Assembly: GCA_943704415.1 (NCBI GenBank)
Contig: CALSCO010002414.1
Coordinates: 1-54,906, forward strand
Direction of reading: 5' to 3'
Origin: Parvularia atlantis
Lineage: Eukaryota > Opisthokonta > Rotosphaerida
DNA length: 54,906 nucleotides
Shown here piece by piece: positions 46,201 through 54,906 of this stretch. Numbering within the stretch: position 1 is the first letter of the stretch; each line of letters starts with the position of its first letter. Under the pieces are notes generated by a model. It did not search any database, was not told where the DNA came from, and worked only from the letters and a program-made list of their open reading frames with translations. Position numbers and translations under genes: made by a program.

Positions 46201-47807
46201 AGCGCCGGCAAGGGCTTCTCTGGCGTCAGCTTCAGCACGTGAGTGCCGTGCGCGGCTGGTTGCCGTCCTGCTGACCGCCGTTTCTCGCTCGCCAGGAGCA
46301 CCAAGACGACCGAGACCATACCCACACCGGCCGGCTTTAGCTTTGGCGGCAGCACGCCGAGCTTTGGCAGCACGGTGCTCACAGAGCCGCAGCCAGCAGC
46401 GACGCCCGCCATCTCGTTCGGCAGCAGCACCCCGGCGGCCACCAGCAGCACCACGAGCACCTCCGGCTTCACTTTTGGCACCCCGGCGGCCACGGGCCCG
46501 ACAGCTGCGCCGACACCCGCGTCGGCACCCGTATCGACGTTCTCATTCGGCGGCATGGGCGCTGCCGCCGACAAACCGGCACCCGCTCCAGCCCTGATCT
46601 TCGGCAGCAGCACGGGCGGCGACGGCAGCAGCGCAGGCCTGCGCTTCGGCAGCACGACGGCGGCACCCGCGGCAGCTGCGACACCCGCGCCTGCCCCGGC
46701 GCTTGCCCCGGCGCTTGCCCCGACAACCGCGTCCGCGCCGGTCTTCAAGTTTAACGGCAGCAGCGCGGCGCCCTCGTTCATGACAGGCTCGACCGCGTCG
46801 GCACCAGCGGTGTTCGCGCCGAGCCCCGCGCCGCTCTTTGCGTCAAGCTCGGCCACCGCGACGCCGTCGTTCATGAGCAGCAGCGACAGCACGGCGTCGA
46901 TGCCGTTCCAATTCGGCAGCGGCAACAGCAGCAGTACGCCCGCGCCGACGATGACCTTTGGCACGCCGGCCGCCGCGGCACAGCCAGCCGTCGTGCCGTC
47001 GTCGCCCGACAGCAGCATGATGGTCTCGGGCCCGTCAGCGACGCCCTCATTCGGCACCCCGGCCCCACTCTTTGGCGCCGCCGCCGCCCAGCCGACGCAA
47101 GCACCCGTCACGCCGAGCATCTTTGGTGGCGCGGCCGCGCAGCCTGCCGGGAGCGTCTTTGGCGTCCTCGGTGCGCAGCCGGTGCCCACCGCGAGCTTTG
47201 GCGCGACCGGCTCGGGCTTTGGGGCGATGCCGTCGTTTGGCGCGGCCGCGTTGTCGTCTGGCAGCAGCGCGTTCGGCGCGCCAGCCGCAGCGCCGTCAAC
47301 GGCGTTCGGCAGCGTGCCCGCGCCAACCTTTGGCGGCGCGCCGTCGGGTGGCTTTGGCGGCTCGGCGGCGCCTTCGTTTGGCAGCAGCAACGCGGGCACG
47401 GCCGCGCCGTCGTTCTTCCTCGCATCGGCCGCCGCGCAGGACCCCGCGCGCGTGGGCACGCCGCCGCTCTCGATCAACACGTCGTTCGGCTCGGGGTCGC
47501 TGCCGTCGTTCATGGGCAGTGCGGGCCCATCCGGCTTTGGCGCGCCGGGCGCGAGTGCAACACCGCCGCCGTTCGGCGCGTCCGCACCGCGCCCGGCATT
47601 CGGTGGCTTTGGCTCAACGGGCGGGACTTCGAGCACTGTGATAGGCGTGCAAGCTCCCACACCTGCCCAGGTGCGCAGGCCGGCTGCTGCGCGCTTGACG
47701 TGTGACGGCTAACATGCCTCGTGATACAGCCCGGAGCAGGCTTCTCTCTCGGCCAGCAGCCGCGGCGGCCGTTCCCGACACGAAGGCCGTACCGAGTGGG
47801 CCAATGA
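42973..47807 (+). CDS. NUP153/Nup1-like FG nucleoporin with two RanBP2-type zinc fingers
   Basis: Nuclear-basket-type nucleoporin of about 1,360 residues. N-terminal basic region, a Gln run, then GKVRNALASTIPWQWLGW. Middle: LYNGLRASVYVPP, and the Nup1/Nup153 signature STAKRILETLELMSSPLSDARR. From about 44690 FxF and FSFG repeats begin (TFSFGASKP, SFSFGTRKP). Two RanBP2 zinc fingers follow, KWQCE|ICMSHNAASLSKCAACTADRP and KWQCD|TCMSHNAPTLDKCASCTADRP, each cut by an intron at the same place. The long C-terminal half is FG/FGS-rich. The last exon, after an intron beginning at about 47671, gives QPGAGFSLGQQPRRPF and a basic end RRPYRVGQ*. Order (N-domain, zinc fingers, FG tail) matches NUP153; Nup1 lacks the fingers. 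Confidence 0.88.
43228..43258 (+). repeat. (CAG)n run encoding polyglutamine
   Basis: About ten CAG codons at the start of the second exon of the nucleoporin. The acceptor CAG of the preceding intron is itself part of the run, so splice slippage is possible. Confidence 0.85.
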
Positions 47808-47856
47808 GCGTGTGTGTTTGTGTGTCTCGTAGACGGACACAAAAGAGTGAAGCATC

Positions 47857-49441
47857 TCACACCTCGACGCGGCCGCGGAAGGCCCAGCGCAGGACGAGCG
47901 GGGCCAGGGCGAGGGTGGCGGCGGCGACGACAATGGCGACGACGCGCTCGTTGTAGACAAAGTCGGTGAGCGACGTGATTTCGTTGAGCGCAGTGCTGGC
48001 AAGGACGGGGATGAGCGCGAGCGGGATCGCGCCGAAGAAGGTCGCGAGGGTGAAGATGTGTAGCGGCACGCCCACGTGCGGCGACGCGAGGTTGATGAAC
48101 CAGTTGGGCAGGAACGGCGTCACGCGCAGGAAGAGCAGGTAGCTGAACAGGTCGAGCTGGCCGTCGTGCCGCGTGACCTGGCGACGAGCGTGAGCGCGTG
48201 CACCGGCTGCGCGTCTTGTCGCACCTGCGCACGCCACCGCTCGATGCGCCCCGCGAGCTGCGCGCGCACGACGTCGCTGAAGAGCGTGCGCGACATGAGG
48301 AACAGGCACGTCGCGCCGGCTGCGGTGCACTGTGCAAAGGGCGACGATGAGTGCGCAGGGCACGGTCGGCGGGCAGCACCACGCACGAGCGACGCCACCA
48401 CGACGGTCGTCCAGAAGCCGAAGACGACGCCGCCGACGAGGCTGAGGGTGGTGGAGCCGGGGATGGCGAAGCTCTGGAAGCTGTTGTCGCCGGTTCATGA
48501 GACACGAGCGCAGGCGTGCGGGCAGGCGGCTGCGCACGTGATGTAGGTCGCGACGTAGATGGCCATCATCGCGGCGTAGTCACGCTCGACGCTGCGCTTG
48601 AGGACATCGGCGAGGGCGCGGACGTTGGCCAGGTCGGACGACCATCGCGAGGCGTCGCGCCAGAACGTCGGGCTGTCGGTGCGGGGCAGGCGCAGGCGCT
48701 CCCAGTCGTCGCTGCGCGCGCGCGGCGGGCGCTCGTTGGCGGACGGGCGCGCGGGGGAAGGATGTGTGGCAAAGGGCACGCCTGCAGTACAAAAAGCCAC
48801 AATAGACCGGATGGGTGGGTGGGCAGGCGGGGGAGACGAGGAAGAACTGCGCGAAGGGGGCGGGCCGGAGCCGGGAAGGCGGGGAGGGAGCGTGCGGGGC
48901 GCTTACTTGGCGATGTGCGCCTGCGCGCTCTGGTATAGGGCGTAGAGCACGACAGCGGCAAGGGCGAGCAGGGCGAGGAGCAGGAGCACGGGCACGCTCG
49001 GCGGCTGCTGCTGCTGCTGCGTCTGCTGCTGCAGCTCCGCCGGCTTCGTCGGGCTCTTCTTGAGCGGCTGCGGCGAGCCGCTCGGCGCCGCAGCCGTCGG
49101 CGCAGCGGCGGCGGCGGCGGCGGAGGAGGAGGACGCGGCCTCGGCGACGTGCACCAGCTCGTCGTTCAGGCTCTTGATCGTCTCGGTGCTGTCGTCTGGC
49201 TCGTCGCCGCTGCCGGCGTCCCCGGCCGCGCCCTTGCTCTTGCGGCCGCGCTGCACGGGCGACGACGGCGGCGACGACGAGAGCGGGCCCCGCGAGCCTT
49301 CGCGAGGGGCTTGAGCCGGCGCCGCAGTGGCGGCGTGCGCGGCGCGGCGGACGCACCACGTGTCGCGCGGACCTTGTACACGCCGGGCGAGGCTGCCCGC
49401 TGGCGCAGCGAGTACGACGTCCGGCGCGGGGGCGACGACAT
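47857..49441 (-). CDS. TMEM41B: TMEM41 (DedA/VTT-family ER scramblase)
   Basis: VTT-domain ER membrane protein; TMEM41B is a phospholipid scramblase needed for autophagosome and lipoprotein formation. About 390 residues, six exons. It has a long basic/acidic cytosolic N-tail from MSSPPRRTSYSLRQRA, then TM1 SVPVLLLLALLALAAVVLYALY. A 195-nt intron (48712-48906) leads to DDWERLRLPRT, ANVRALADVLKRSVE and IYVATYITFQSFAIPGSTTL. The VTT core follows: SLVGGVVFGFW, ATCLFLMSRTLF, LLFLRVTPFLPNWFINLASP, HVGVPLHIFTLATFFGAIP. It ends FRGRVEV*. LRVTPFLPNWFIN is the hallmark of TMEM41B rather than 41A or 64. The N-tail (about 140 residues) is longer than in animals. Confidence 0.9.
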
Positions 49442-49451
49442 TTTTTTTTTT
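49439..49451. repeat. A/T homopolymer upstream of TMEM41 start
   Basis: A run of about 12 T on the plus strand (poly-A in gene sense) directly upstream of the TMEM41 ATG. It is one of few A/T runs in this GC-rich window and may be a core-promoter or 5' leader element. Confidence 0.6.
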
Positions 49452-49565
49452 CTTTGTGTGTGTGTGTGCGTGTGGAGTGAGAGAGAGAGCGAAGGCGCGC
49501 TTTTGCAACGGCTCCGAAATCCGCAACCGTATTTTAACACTACAGGTGATGTACAGAGGTCCCAT

Positions 49566-52500
49566 TCACAGCAGGCGCTCCTTCCACTTGAGGAACTCGT
49601 GCGCGCCGGTCGAGAGCAGCCCGACGACGTCGTTCACGGCCAGGCGCAGCAGCTGCCGCAGCAGCGGCACGACAAACTCGCGCGCCAGGAAGACCAGCAG
49701 CACAAGCGTGATGAGCACCTGCGCGGACCGACCGTGAGCGGCCCATGCACCATCGCAAACTCGAACGCACCAACGCGATGAAGACGGACTTCTCGCGCTT
49801 GTGCAGGCTGCGCTCGCGCTTGTGCAGGCGCTCCTCGAGCTCCGACAGCCGCGCCTCCTTCGCCGCCAGCTCGACGTTGGCCTTGCGCGCGTCCACGATC
49901 GACAGCTCGGCCGCGACGCGGAGCTGCTGGCTGCGCACAATCTGGCAGATCTGCTCGCCCCACGTCTGCCGGTTGGTCGTGAGCGCGTTGTCTGCGCGCG
50001 GCGTGTCAGCACGCTCGCGGCCCACGTCCACCCGCTCGCACAGGTATCGTTGCACAGCTGCTCGAGCGACTCGGTCAGGTGCCGGTACAGCCAGAGGAAC
50101 TTTGGCCGCTGGTTCGGGTCGCGCTGCCAGCAGCTGAGCATGACCGTGCGGAAAATCTCGGGGCACTCGTCGGGGATGGGCAGCTGGCCGGGCGAGCGGG
50201 TCAGCTGCGCCTGTGTGTGCGTTTGTGCGTGCACGCACCTCGAGCAGCGGCGGATCGCGCCCCACCCCAAACATGATGTTGGTCGCGTGCAGCCCCTCGT
50301 ACGGCACCTTCGCGCGCGGCTCGTCAACGCCCGCAGCCCAGCGCCTGCTCGCCACGTGCGCACCTGGCCCGTGACCATCTCCCACAGCACGACGCCGAAG
50401 CTCCACACATCGACCGTCTCCGAGTAGTTGCCGCCGCGGATGACCTCGGGCGCCATCCACTGCGCACGCGCGCAAGGATCGTGTGAGGCGCGCACGCAGG
50501 GGTGGGCATGCGGTCAGCACCACGCACCGCGCACGTCCCGACCGAGTTGGTCATGACCTGGTTGACAACGCTGCCGTCGCTCGTGCGTGACCAGCCAAAG
50601 TCGGAGATCTTCACGTCGAGGTTCTTGTCCAGCAGGATGTTTCTGCCGCACGCGATCATCAGCGACGCGGCGGCCAGCTGGTGTGGCGGGGCGCACTTGG
50701 ACTTGAGGTCGCGGTGGAGGATCTGCCGCGGCGCGCCCGTGTGCAGGTACAGCATGCCCTGGGTGATCTGCTTCGACCAGCGCTTGATCGAGGCAAAGTC
50801 GACCGTGCGCCCGGCCTTGCGGCAGTCGGCCAGGTACTGCCCGTGCGTGAGTCGACCGTCGAGCCAGCGCGCGAGCGGCGCACGTCGTAGAGCGACCCGC
50901 GCTCGGCGTACTCGAGCACGAGGAAGATGTCGTGCGGCTCGCGAAAGGCGATGCCTTTGAAGCGGATGACGTGCTTGTGGCTGAGCATGCTGCGCGCGCG
51001 TTTCTCGGGCGTGAGCACGAGCGGCGCAGCGGCGATGCGTCGGCGCACTTTAGGATGTCGGCCTCCTGCATCGAGAAGTTGCTCTCGTTGATCTTCTTCA
51101 CGGCGACGACATCGTTCTGTGCGTGGCGCGCTGCGTTCAGCGATCGCGCGGCTCATCGCAACTCGCGCCCCTCAAACACGGAGCGGTAGACGTTGCCGTA
51201 CGTGCCGCGACCGATGAGGTCGTTCTCGTCGACACTGAGCGACTCGTACGGGACAATCTGCCGCCCTGCATGGCGCGCAGACACGTGCATCGGTGTCGGG
51301 TACGAGCGTGCACGCACGTGTCGACGCACCCATCGAGCCCGCAAGAAGCGAGCGCGCGAGGCTGCTCTGGCTGCGTGACAGCACGCGTTGGTGCTCGCTT
51401 GTGGCCGTCTGGGGCCCTGGCAGCACGGCCTGCCTGTGCGCTCGCGGCGTCAGATTTGGGCGTCGCGCGTGCTTGCGCCTCGCACATGCTGGCCGCGCGC
51501 TCGTCGTTGCCGTCGTCCTGCACCCAGAGCGCCGTGCTCACGAGCAGCGCCGTGAGGATGGAAGTGAGCTCGTCGCCGATGTTCAGCTGATGCAGCACGT
51601 CGGGCCACGTTACGTAAGCAGACCCCGGTCCAGCACGTGCGCGCGCGCCCACCTTGACCTCGAGCGCGCGCCCGTAGAACCGGTGCAGCCCGGTCGTGTC
51701 GACAAAGTACTCTGCACACGTGCAACCGCGCGATCAGCACGCAGCAGGGGCCGGGTCGCGGCGCGCACCAAACATGAACCAGATGCTGAGCAGGTACAGC
51801 ACAAGGTAGAGCAGGACGGCGCCCTGTGCACGCACGTGGGCTCGCGCAACACACGCACGGCCCCGCACCACGCACGCGGTAGTGGAAGCGCTTCGACCGT
51901 CGCGGCAGGCGGCGCGCGTGCAGCGAGAGCGTGATGACCAGGTATCTATGTTGGCGCACGTGAGCGACACGTGTGGGCTGCGTGCGCCCGGCGTGGCATC
52001 GCACAGGGTCGGCAGAAAGTTGTGGTTCTCGCGCGAGAAGACCGTGAACATCGGGAAGGGCACGAACGAGAGGTAGCTGCGGCCAGTCGCGCGTCAGTGG
52101 CGCCACAGGCGGCGCAGACGTGGCGCGGGCTGCGCACAGCGAGACCGGCGCGGCCAGCGACTCGGGCAGGGCGCCGTAGGCGAGACGTGTCAGCTGCGTA
52201 CGCGCGCTGTTCAGAACGACGCGACAGCGCAGCAGCAGCAGCAGCAGCAGCAGCCGCTACCTGGATCGTGACCCACGACACGGTCGCGTACGGCACGACG
52301 GTCTTGAACTGGCGCACGTACGAGTCGGTCTCGCCGTAAGTGGCGACGGCCTCGAGAATGAAGAGCACGACGAACATGAACAGCAGCCCGAACGAGTCGC
52401 CCCACGCGGCCCGGCGCAGCCGCGCCAGCTGCGCCTTGAACGCGCGGTGCAGGCGTACGCGCGTCGCACGCCCGCCCGGCGGCTGCCGCTGCGCGCTGGC

Positions 52501-52647
52501 CGACGCGTCGCTGCTCGAATCGCTCGCCGCGCGCTGGCGCATGCGCAGCTGCGCGGCCGCGGGCGTGGCCGGCACGCTCGCGCTGGTCGTGTCCTCCGAG
52601 TCCTCCTCGTCCACCTCGTCGTCCAGCAGCGAGAGCAGATGGCCCAT
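49566..52647 (-). CDS. Multi-pass membrane TKL-type protein kinase with C-terminal coiled coil and membrane anchor
   Basis: About 690 residues read as one gene. After a Ser/Asp-rich N-tail (MGHLLSLLDDEVDEED) come four to six hydrophobic segments: GLLFMFVVLFILEAVATYG, VVPYATVSWVTIQ, YLSFVPFPMFTVF, LPTLYLVITLSL, GAVLLYLVLYLLSIWFMFG, SILTALLVSTALWVQ. A linker leads to a kinase: [91 protein letters not shown]. This is a tyrosine-kinase-like Ser/Thr kinase. A coiled coil (LSELEERLHKRERSLHKRE) and a last membrane segment VLITLVLLVFLAREF follow. Phase-compatible introns join the membrane part to the kinase. One spot near 51153 has an in-frame TGA that I could not splice out. Confidence 0.68.
52222..52254. 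repeat. (GCA)n run in TKL-kinase gene intron
   Basis: About ten GCA/GCT units (CTG repeats in gene sense) at the start of the intron after SWVTIQ. Confidence 0.8.
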
Positions 52648-52775
52648 CACAGCTGTACCACACGTCTTAAGAAAGCAAACTTACAGGTAGTGAGTGCGTG
52701 CGTTCTCTTGCGTAGGCCTTGCTTCTGCACCGACACGCACCGACACACACTCTTTGCGTTCCCTTCCCCCCACTT

Positions 52776-54758
52776 CTAGCTGCGAATCTGGTACTTGCCG
52801 GCCTTGGTCACCGCCCGCACGCCCTGCCGCGCACAGTCAGACACGCGCGCGCGCACGGCTCGCAGCAGTGGGGTAGCATGCCTTGTACGGCTTGTACGGC
52901 TCGCCCGTGATCTGCAGCGAGTCGACCTTGAGGCCCGACGTCGCGAACAGGTTGAGCTTGAAGTCGGCCACGATCGTCGGGTTGCCGTCAACGGGTATCC
53001 TGCGCGCGGCACGGGTCGGCGCGCGGCGGGCGTCGCCGCGGAGGCCGCACCCGCTTTGCAGGACAATGCTGCCCGTCATCGCCGGCGTCTTCTCCTTGGG
53101 CATGCGGTTGATGTCCCACTTGACCGTCTGAACGCGGCCCCGTCAGTCGCACACGCGCGCGCCCGCCGGTCGTGCGCGCGCACCTTGCTTGTCACGTCGT
53201 ACTCGTACGAGCCGTAGTTGACGGAGATGTTGACCGTGAGCACGGCGCTCGGCAGCGGGAACGTCAGCTTGATGCCCTCGAGCTGCTTGCCGCCCGTGGC
53301 CTGCGGCCTGACGGTGATGTCAAACTTGCCTGCGAACGCGCGCGCGCGCATGCGCTTCAGTCGCCCGGCCACGTCACAAATGCACGGCCGCGCGCACCCG
53401 TCGTGTTGCTGAAGGCAAACATGGGCCGGACGAGCATGGGCAGCTGTGCGTTCGAGCCCGGGTTTACCCTGCAGCGGGTCAGCACGCGCGAGTGGGGCTC
53501 GCACGCGAGCGCACGGCGCACCGGTAGTTCATCAGCTTGAAGACGCCATCGGGCGGCACGAACGAGATGACGCGCTCGCGCTCGAAGCGCGCGATGCTGC
53601 GGGCGGGCACACACGAGCGCATCATCAGCCCCGAGCCAGCGCACGGGGCCGCGCCGCACCGCACGCAGGGGTGCAAGCTGACGTCGTCCAGGATGCGCGG
53701 GTTGGCGAAGATGAGCGTGAGGTCCGGCATGCCCGATAGCCGGCTGTTGCACTGGATCTCGCCCTGGATCTCGCTCGAGATGACCTGGCCGTTGCTGCGA
53801 CGGGGCCGCGCGTCAGGCCGCGCCGCGCCAGCGCACACGCCCGCGGCGCACGTGTCGATGATCGCGTCCACGTCCTCGACAATGTCAAAGTAAATCTCGT
53901 TCGACTGGTACTTGAGGCCGGCCTTGCGCCAGGGGATCTGCGACACGGTGCTGCTGGGCAGCTTTGTGTTGACGCTGGCGGGCGCGTGAGCCGGGGCGGC
54001 GCAGGCGGAGCGGCCGCGCACCCGGACGAGCCCGTGACGGTGTTGACCATGCGGCTCATCATCGTGGGCGGGAAGATCATCTCCTTGAGGATGTTGGGCT
54101 CGGTCGTGAGCGGGAAGCCGTTGTCCATCAATTCCTCGAGCAGCTGGCGCGCACGCGCACGCGCCGATGCATCGGGTCAGCACGTCGACCGCGAGCACGC
54201 GCACGCGCGCCGCACGCGCAGGCACGCACCTGGTAGACCGTCACAAAGTTCTCCTTGACCGAGTTCTCCGAGACCTCGCCAAAGTAGTCCTTGAAGATGT
54301 CGGCCATGCGGTGGAGGAACTCGATCACGAGCAGCGGTTGCACTGCGCGCCACCCCCCCGCGGCCGTCAGCTGCTTGCTTGCTTGCGCCCGCGCCCGCGC
54401 CGCGCCGCGCACCCTCGGCCGTGATCACGGCTAGGTAGAAGAGGCCGTCGCGGAAGACGTGCACGAGGTACATCTTGGGCACGGCGATCACGGGCACGAG
54501 CTGCGCGCGCGCGTCTCGCATCAGGCACCGCGCGCGCGCGCGGTACGGCGGGGAGCACGCACCTCCTCGTAGCGGCCGTTGAGCTTGTTGACCTCGGCCG
54601 TGAACTGGTCCACGACCGAGCGGCTGATGACCGCGCGCCAGTGCTTCTCGACAATGGTCACGCTGGGACGCGGGGCGTTGGTCGCGCGCAGCGGCACGGC
54701 GGCGGCACGGCGGCAGCACGCACCCGGCCGGCGTGAGCAGGAAGAACGAGTTGAGCAT
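52776..54758 (-). CDS. AP3M1: AP-3 complex subunit mu
   Basis: Medium subunit of the AP-3 adaptor, which sorts membrane proteins (including LIMP-type cargo) to lysosome-related organelles and binds tyrosine-based signals. About 430 residues, about ten exons. Longin-like N-domain: MLNSFFLLTPAG|VTIVEKHWRAVISRSV, MYLVHVFRDGLFYLAVIT, LLVIEFLHRMADIFKDYFGE, LMDNGFPLTTEPNILKEMI. Linker: VSQIPWRKAGLKYQSNEIYF. Mu-homology domain: DIVEDVDAIID, LSGMPDLTLIFANPRILDD, ERVISFVPPDGVFKLMNYR, LEGIKLTFPLPSAVL, GLKVDSLQITGE. It ends VTKAGKYQIRS*. IPWRKAGLKY and FVPPDG are AP-3-specific compared with AP-1/2/4 mu. Confidence 0.94.
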
Positions 54759-54906
54759 TGCGGCGGGCGCACTGGCAGAGCGCGCCGCGGGTCGTCCGGG
54801 TCCGGTGCAGAAAGTGCCGCGTGACCCGCCGCGCAGATTCCCACGATGGCGGCGTGCATCGATCAACCTGCAGCGTCGCTCTCGTGCTGACACCGCCGCC
54901 CCCCCC
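54759..54906. other. Window end upstream of AP-3 mu
   Basis: 148 bp upstream of the AP-3 mu start. A short plus-strand ORF from an ATG at about 54849 stops after 14 codons unless spliced, so I do not call it. Confidence 0.5.

Noticed and set aside
48903-49565. Independent tail-anchored protein ending AHIAK*
   Set aside because: Its hydrophobic end matches TM1 of TMEM41B, and a GTAAGC donor just before the stop joins in phase to DDWERLRLPRT, as in TMEM41B orthologues.
51153-51155. TGA as selenocysteine in the TKL kinase
   Set aside because: A Sec in the kinase N-lobe has no known precedent and no SECIS was looked for with tools; sequence error or unusual splicing is more likely.
54849-54893. 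New plus-strand gene starting near 54849
   Set aside because: Only 14 codons before a stop and no splice evidence inside the window.

Overview
This is nuclear DNA of a GC-rich, intron-dense, very compact eukaryote, almost certainly unicellular. About 27 protein genes fill the window nearly end to end. Nearly every gene is cut by many tiny introns (mostly about 45-75 nt) that start GTGCG and end in CAG, with a branch-point-like CTGAC, CTCAC or CTAAC close to the 3' end. Exons were joined by hand from protein homology, reading phase and these splice signals, so individual exon edges may be off even where the gene identity is secure. I saw no rRNA, tRNA, transposon, virus-like element or CRISPR array. 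The gene set (LIMP-2/CD36, COG7, AP-3 mu, SECISBP2, PUF60, NUP153-like, UBE2T, TMEM41, ODC, NDUFS1) does not fix the lineage; an opisthokont-side or other free-living protist is plausible, but this is inference.

Layout: 1-2569(-) LIMP-2/CD36, partial; 2570-3625 unresolved, with a (GA)n tract; 3626-6274(+) PH-RA adaptor; 6374-7410(+) ankyrin protein; 7505-8080(-) ribosomal protein eS30; 8133-8991(+) UBE2T; 9031-10304(-) malate-dehydrogenase-like; 10433-10971(-) Atg8; 11443-14680(-) COG7; 14696-16643(+) BAH protein; 16814-21472(-) a large DMAP1-binding/SH3/PH/SH3/STE20-kinase fusion; 21575-23409(+) sialate O-acetylesterase; 23449-25371(-) PUS1-type pseudouridine synthase; 25403-26414(+) basic protein; 26457-27023(-) FAM136A-like; 27056-28032(+) double-PDZ protein with a CaaX end; 28141-30545(-) ornithine decarboxylase; 30702-31973(-) methyltransferase carrying a UBR box; 32010-32816(+) mitochondrial uL29m; 32895-35922(-) complex I NDUFS1; 35943-38270(+) SECISBP2 with ankyrin repeats; 38322-39251(-) CFP1/Spp1-like PHD protein; 39284-41422(+) PUF60; 41509-42755(-) SGT; 42973-47807(+) NUP153-like nucleoporin; 47857-49441(-) TMEM41; 49566-52647(-) multi-pass membrane TKL kinase; 52776-54758(-) AP-3 mu.

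Genes mostly alternate strand. Neighbouring start codons are often only 15-100 bp apart and convergent stop codons about 40-170 bp apart, so promoters must be tiny and shared. Functionally this is a mixed housekeeping neighbourhood: endolysosome and autophagy (LIMP-2, AP-3 mu, COG7, Atg8, TMEM41), mitochondrion (NDUFS1, uL29m, FAM136A), RNA and translation (PUF60, PUS1, eS30, SECISBP2), chromatin (BAH, CFP1-like), nuclear pore, and signalling. The most novel items are domain architectures: the five-module STE20 kinase, the methyltransferase with an internal UBR7-type zinc finger, SECISBP2 with C-terminal ankyrins, and the multi-pass membrane TKL kinase.
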